Of a DNA stretch of 7,175 nucleotides, positions 4,778 to 7,175 are shown in pieces (positions within the stretch are counted from its first letter, which is position 1; each line of letters opens with the position of its first letter). The stretch comes from Candidatus Latescibacterota bacterium (GTDB lineage Bacteria; Latescibacterota; UBA2968; UBA8231), in contig JAJDYK010000090.1 of NCBI GenBank assembly GCA_022825185.1, forward strand, positions 1 through 7,175, given 5' to 3'. The notes under the pieces are model-generated. The model was not told the DNA's origin. It searched no databases and saw only the letters and a program-made list of their open reading frames with translations. Both the position numbers and the translations under genes were made by a program.

Positions 4778-6711
4778 GCCTCATCCTCGTCGCTCAAGGT
4801 GCGCACTGGTTTGCGGGCGAGAGGCTCTCCGGCCAATACTTGGTCGATCTCCGCATCGTCGAGGACTTCGTACGCGAGGAGGGCGCGGGCCAAAGAGTGC
4901 AGCTTGTCCTCCTTTTCCCCGAGGATGCGCAGCGCCGTTTCCTCGGCCTCCACCACCAGCTTGCGGATCTCGCGATCGACGGCTTGGGCCGTCTCCTCAC
5001 TCAAGTGGCGGTTGCGGGTGAATTCCTTGCCGAGGAAGACCTCGTCGTCGCCGCCGCCCAACGAGAGGGGGCCAAGCTCTTCGTTCATACCCCACTCGCA
5101 GACCATCGAACGAGCCAAGCGCGTCACTTGCTGGTAGTCGCCTTGGGCCCCGGTCGAGCGCTCGGCAAAGATCAATTTCTCAGCGGCGCAACCGCCCAGC
5201 GCCGTGGCCAAGTGCGCCTTGAGCCGCGTCTCAGTCAGCGAACGCCGCTCGTCAGCCAGAAAGGAAACCATCCCCATGGCCTGCCCGCGCGGGATGATGG
5301 TGGCCTTGCCAATGGCCGGACCGCCTTTGAGGCTCTTGGCGACCAAGGCGTGACCCGCTTCGTGGTAGGCCGAAAGCCGCTGATCCTCCTCGGTCAAGAC
5401 CATGCTACGGCGCTCGGCCCCGAGCATTACCTTGTCTTTGGCCGCCTCAAAGTCGCCCATGTCAACGGTCTTGCGATCGCGCCGCGAGGCCAGCAAGGCC
5501 GCTTCGTTGACCAAGTTTTCCAAGTCGGCTCCAGAAAGTCCGGGCGTGCCCTGCGCGACCTTTTGCAAATCGACGTCCGGATCCAGCGGCACCTTGCGCA
5601 CGTGAACCTTGAGCACGCCCTCCCGACCCCTGACATCGGGCAAATCAACCACCACCCGGCGGTCGAAGCGACCGGGCCGCAACAGCGCCGGGTCGAGCAC
5701 ATCGGGGCGGTTGGTCGCGGCGATGAGAATGACGCCATCATTAGACTCAAAGCCGTCCATTTCCACTAGAAGCTGATTGAGGGTTTGCTCGCGCTCGTCG
5801 TGGCCGCCGCCAATACCCGCGCCCCGGTGGCGGCCCACTGCGTCGATCTCATCGACGAAGATCAGGCACGGAGCATTGGCCTTGCCCTGCTCAAAAAGAT
5901 CGCGCACGCGCGAAGCTCCAACGCCGACGAACATCTCGACAAAGTCCGAGCCGCTAATCGAAAAGAAGGGCACGCCTGCTTCGCCGGCCACTGCGCGCGC
6001 CAAGTGCGTCTTGCCCGTGCCCGGTGGCCCGACCATCAAGACGCCCTTGGGAATCCGTCCGCCGAGGCGCTGGAACCGATGGGGATCCTTGAGAAACTCA
6101 ATGATTTCCTCCAACTCCTTCTTGGCCTCGTCGGCTCCGGCCACATCGGCAAAGGTCGCCTTGTGCTTGTCTTCCATTAGGAGCTTGGCCCGGCTCTTGC
6201 CAAAGGAAAACAACCCGCGCGCACCGCCCTGCATCTGCCGCAGCATGAATATCCAGAAGGCGATAAACAGCAGCCACGGCAAAAAGCTGAAGAGGAAATT
6301 GTACCAGCGAAAGGGTTCTTCCTCAAAGCGAAAATCGACCCCTTTTTCCTCCCACTCGCGCTTGGTCTCCGAGTCTATTGGCCCCAAGTTGACCACAAAG
6401 TGGGTCCCGTCGTGCAAGACGCCCTTGAACTCGCGCTCGCCGACGATGACGGCCTCGGCGATGCGTTCCTGCTCCAAGTATTGGCGGTATTCTTTATAAG
6501 AGACGAGACGAGGATCGGAGGGTTTGCTGCTAAAGAACTTGGCGGTGAAGATCATCACCAACACGAAGAATAGCCAAAACGCTTGGGTCCGCGAGGGGCG
6601 ACGCCAGCGGCGCGGTCGGTCTTCGCCGTCGCCCTGCTGGCGATCCGTCTCGGGGTCGCCCCTAAAGCGCGTGGGGCGCTCTTCCTCGGCCTGCTTTTTT
6701 CGTCCCTCCAT
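4774..6711 (-). CDS. ftsH: ATP-dependent zinc metalloprotease FtsH
   Basis: A hexameric, membrane-anchored AAA+ protease that extracts and degrades membrane and regulatory proteins. The protein has 645 residues, the usual length. Order: a charged N-terminal tail (1-43), membrane segment 1 (about 44-60), an external domain (61-138), membrane segment 2 (139-158), then the AAA+ module. The module has Walker A GPPGTGKT (228-235), the pore loop FVGVG (261-265), Walker B LIFVDE (283-288) and the second region of homology [19 protein letters not shown] (332-350). The protease domain has HEAGH (450-454) and the likely third zinc ligand Asp525 in STGAQGD (519-525), so it looks active. Minor differences are His236 after Walker A (usually Leu) and Cys508 in GGCAAE (usually GGRAAE). 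The ATG lies 15 bp after tilS with only a weak GAG ribosome site. The stop overlaps the folP GTG. Confidence 0.98.
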   Translation of the reverse strand: MEGRKKQAEEERPTRFRGDPETDRQQGDGEDRPRRWRRPSRTQAFWLFFVLVMIFTAKFFSSKPSDPRLVSYKEYRQYLEQERIAEAVIVGEREFKGVLHDGTHFVVNLGPIDSETKREWEEKGVDFRFEEEPFRWYNFLFSFLPWLLFIAFWIFMLRQMQGGARGLFSFGKSRAKLLMEDKHKATFADVAGADEAKKELEEIIEFLKDPHRFQRLGGRIPKGVLMVGPPGTGKTHLARAVAGEAGVPFFSISGSDFVEMFVGVGASRVRDLFEQGKANAPCLIFVDEIDAVGRHRGAGIGGGHDEREQTLNQLLVEMDGFESNDGVILIAATNRPDVLDPALLRPGRFDRRVVVDLPDVRGREGVLKVHVRKVPLDPDVDLQKVAQGTPGLSGADLENLVNEAALLASRRDRKTVDMGDFEAAKDKVMLGAERRSMVLTEEDQRLSAYHEAGHALVAKSLKGGPAIGKATIIPRGQAMGMVSFLADERRSLTETRLKAHLATALGGCAAEKLIFAERSTGAQGDYQQVTRLARSMVCEWGMNEELGPLSLGGGDDEVFLGKEFTRNRHLSEETAQAVDREIRKLVVEAEETALRILGEKEDKLHSLARALLAYEVLDDAEIDQVLAGEPLARKPVRTLSDEDEA

Positions 6712-6726
6712 GATAGCTGCTCTAGG

Positions 6727-7175
6727 TCAATCGCCGTCCCAATGCCTCAATGTACACAAGGCGATGCGGCGCGTAGTGGATTGTATTCTGAAGGCATGAC
6801 TAGAACGCAGGGGCGCGACCCAGGCTATTTCCTCTCCCCGGGTCAGCACTAACACTTCGTCGCGTGAGATTTTCGGCCACTTGGCGTCGATGAGAAAGTC
6901 GCTCAGTTTTTTGTGCCCTTCCATGCCCAGCGGCTGGAAGCGATCGCCCGGCCGCAGGCTGCGCACTTGCACCCGAGCGCCGAGGCGATCCGCGTCTAAA
7001 GCCGCCCGCGTGCCTCCTAGCTGAGACTTATCAAAGTGCTCCGGGGAGACGATTTGAACGCGGATTTTCACGCCGTGCTCTCTCAGCACGAGCGTACCTG
7101 GTATATCGAAGCAGCGCGCGACCGGCGACCGCTGACCGCGACGCAAGATATAACGCGTGCCACAACCCTGCCCCC
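6727..7175 (-). CDS. tilS: tRNA(Ile)-lysidine synthetase, C-terminal part (gene runs in from the right edge)
   Basis: TilS attaches lysine to C34 of the AUA-reading tRNA-Ile, making lysidine so that it decodes AUA and not AUG. Only the last 148 complete codons are in the window; the frame stays open to base 7175, so the N-terminal ATPase domain with its SGGxDS loop lies outside. The visible part matches the TilS substrate-binding and C-terminal domains: an FDIPG segment near 7100, the hallmark RPGDRFQPLGMEGHKKL (about 6907-6957), then SDFLIDAKWP and, near the end, EEIAWVAPLR. A TTG at 7144-7146 is not a start. The TGA at 6727-6729 ends 15 bp before ftsH. The tilS-ftsH neighbourhood is widespread in bacteria, which supports the call. 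Confidence 0.92.
   Translation of the reverse strand, partial: GQGCGTRYILRRGQRSPVARCFDIPGTLVLREHGVKIRVQIVSPEHFDKSQLGGTRAALDADRLGARVQVRSLRPGDRFQPLGMEGHKKLSDFLIDAKWPKISRDEVLVLTRGEEIAWVAPLRSSHAFRIQSTTRRIALCTLRHWDGD

Noticed and set aside
4301..5137. Open frame of 278 codons on the + strand across folP and ftsH
   Set aside because: Antisense shadow; composition rich in Ser, Arg and Pro with no recognisable domain and no ribosome site that stands out.
4840..5769. Long open frame (309 codons) on the + strand, opposite ftsH
   Set aside because: It lies wholly antisense to a clearly recognised gene, shows no family motif, and is the kind of stop-free shadow expected from GC-rich codon use.
7144..7146. 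TTG as a start codon for the right-edge gene
   Set aside because: The frame stays open to the window edge, and the protein matches only the C-terminal part of TilS, so the gene is cut by the window.

Overview
The window is a compact, GC-rich piece of bacterial core genome. All eight genes lie on the minus strand and are read from right to left. No RNA gene, mobile element, CRISPR array or phage gene is visible. The two edge genes (tilS on the right, argH on the left) are cut by the window; the six genes between them are complete and intact.

Right half (about 3159-7175): tilS (3' part), ftsH, folP and cdaA. They make tRNA-Ile lysidine synthetase, the membrane AAA+ zinc protease FtsH, dihydropteroate synthase and a membrane-bound diadenylate cyclase. 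The spacing is very tight: 15 bp, then a 4-bp GTGA overlap, then a 7-bp overlap. This looks like one transcript whose promoter lies to the right of the window. From general knowledge, the order tilS-ftsH-folP-cdaA recurs in several Gram-negative-type phyla, where ybbR and glmM often follow. Here the next genes are for arginine synthesis instead.

Left half (1-3158): argR, argB, argD and argH (5' part). These make the arginine repressor, N-acetylglutamate kinase, acetylornithine aminotransferase and argininosuccinate lyase. The genes are joined by TGATG stop/start overlaps (argR-argB, argD-argH) or by a 15-bp gap carrying a Shine-Dalgarno site (argB-argD). The only sizeable gap in the window, 83 bp upstream of argR, is an AT-rich island. 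It holds a promoter with a perfect TTGACA -35 box and a perfect 7+4+7 inverted repeat matching the ARG-box pattern, placed over the -10/start region. A weaker second box overlaps the argR start codon. The simplest reading is that ArgR with arginine represses its own operon, while ArgB appears to be the arginine-inhibited type of kinase, giving control of both transcription and enzyme activity.

Organism: GC-rich codon use, normal bacterial start and stop codons, and the gene order suggest a free-living bacterium, perhaps a deltaproteobacterial-like or FCB-related/uncultivated lineage. I cannot fix the phylum from sequence alone.

I see no clear sign of a wholly new system. The points most worth checking are altered signature residues in otherwise intact proteins: DRA for DGA in the cyclase, GEN for GDD in the ArgR arginine pocket and RPP for RPG in DHPS. 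The self-contained argR operator and the junction of the two gene clusters are also of interest.
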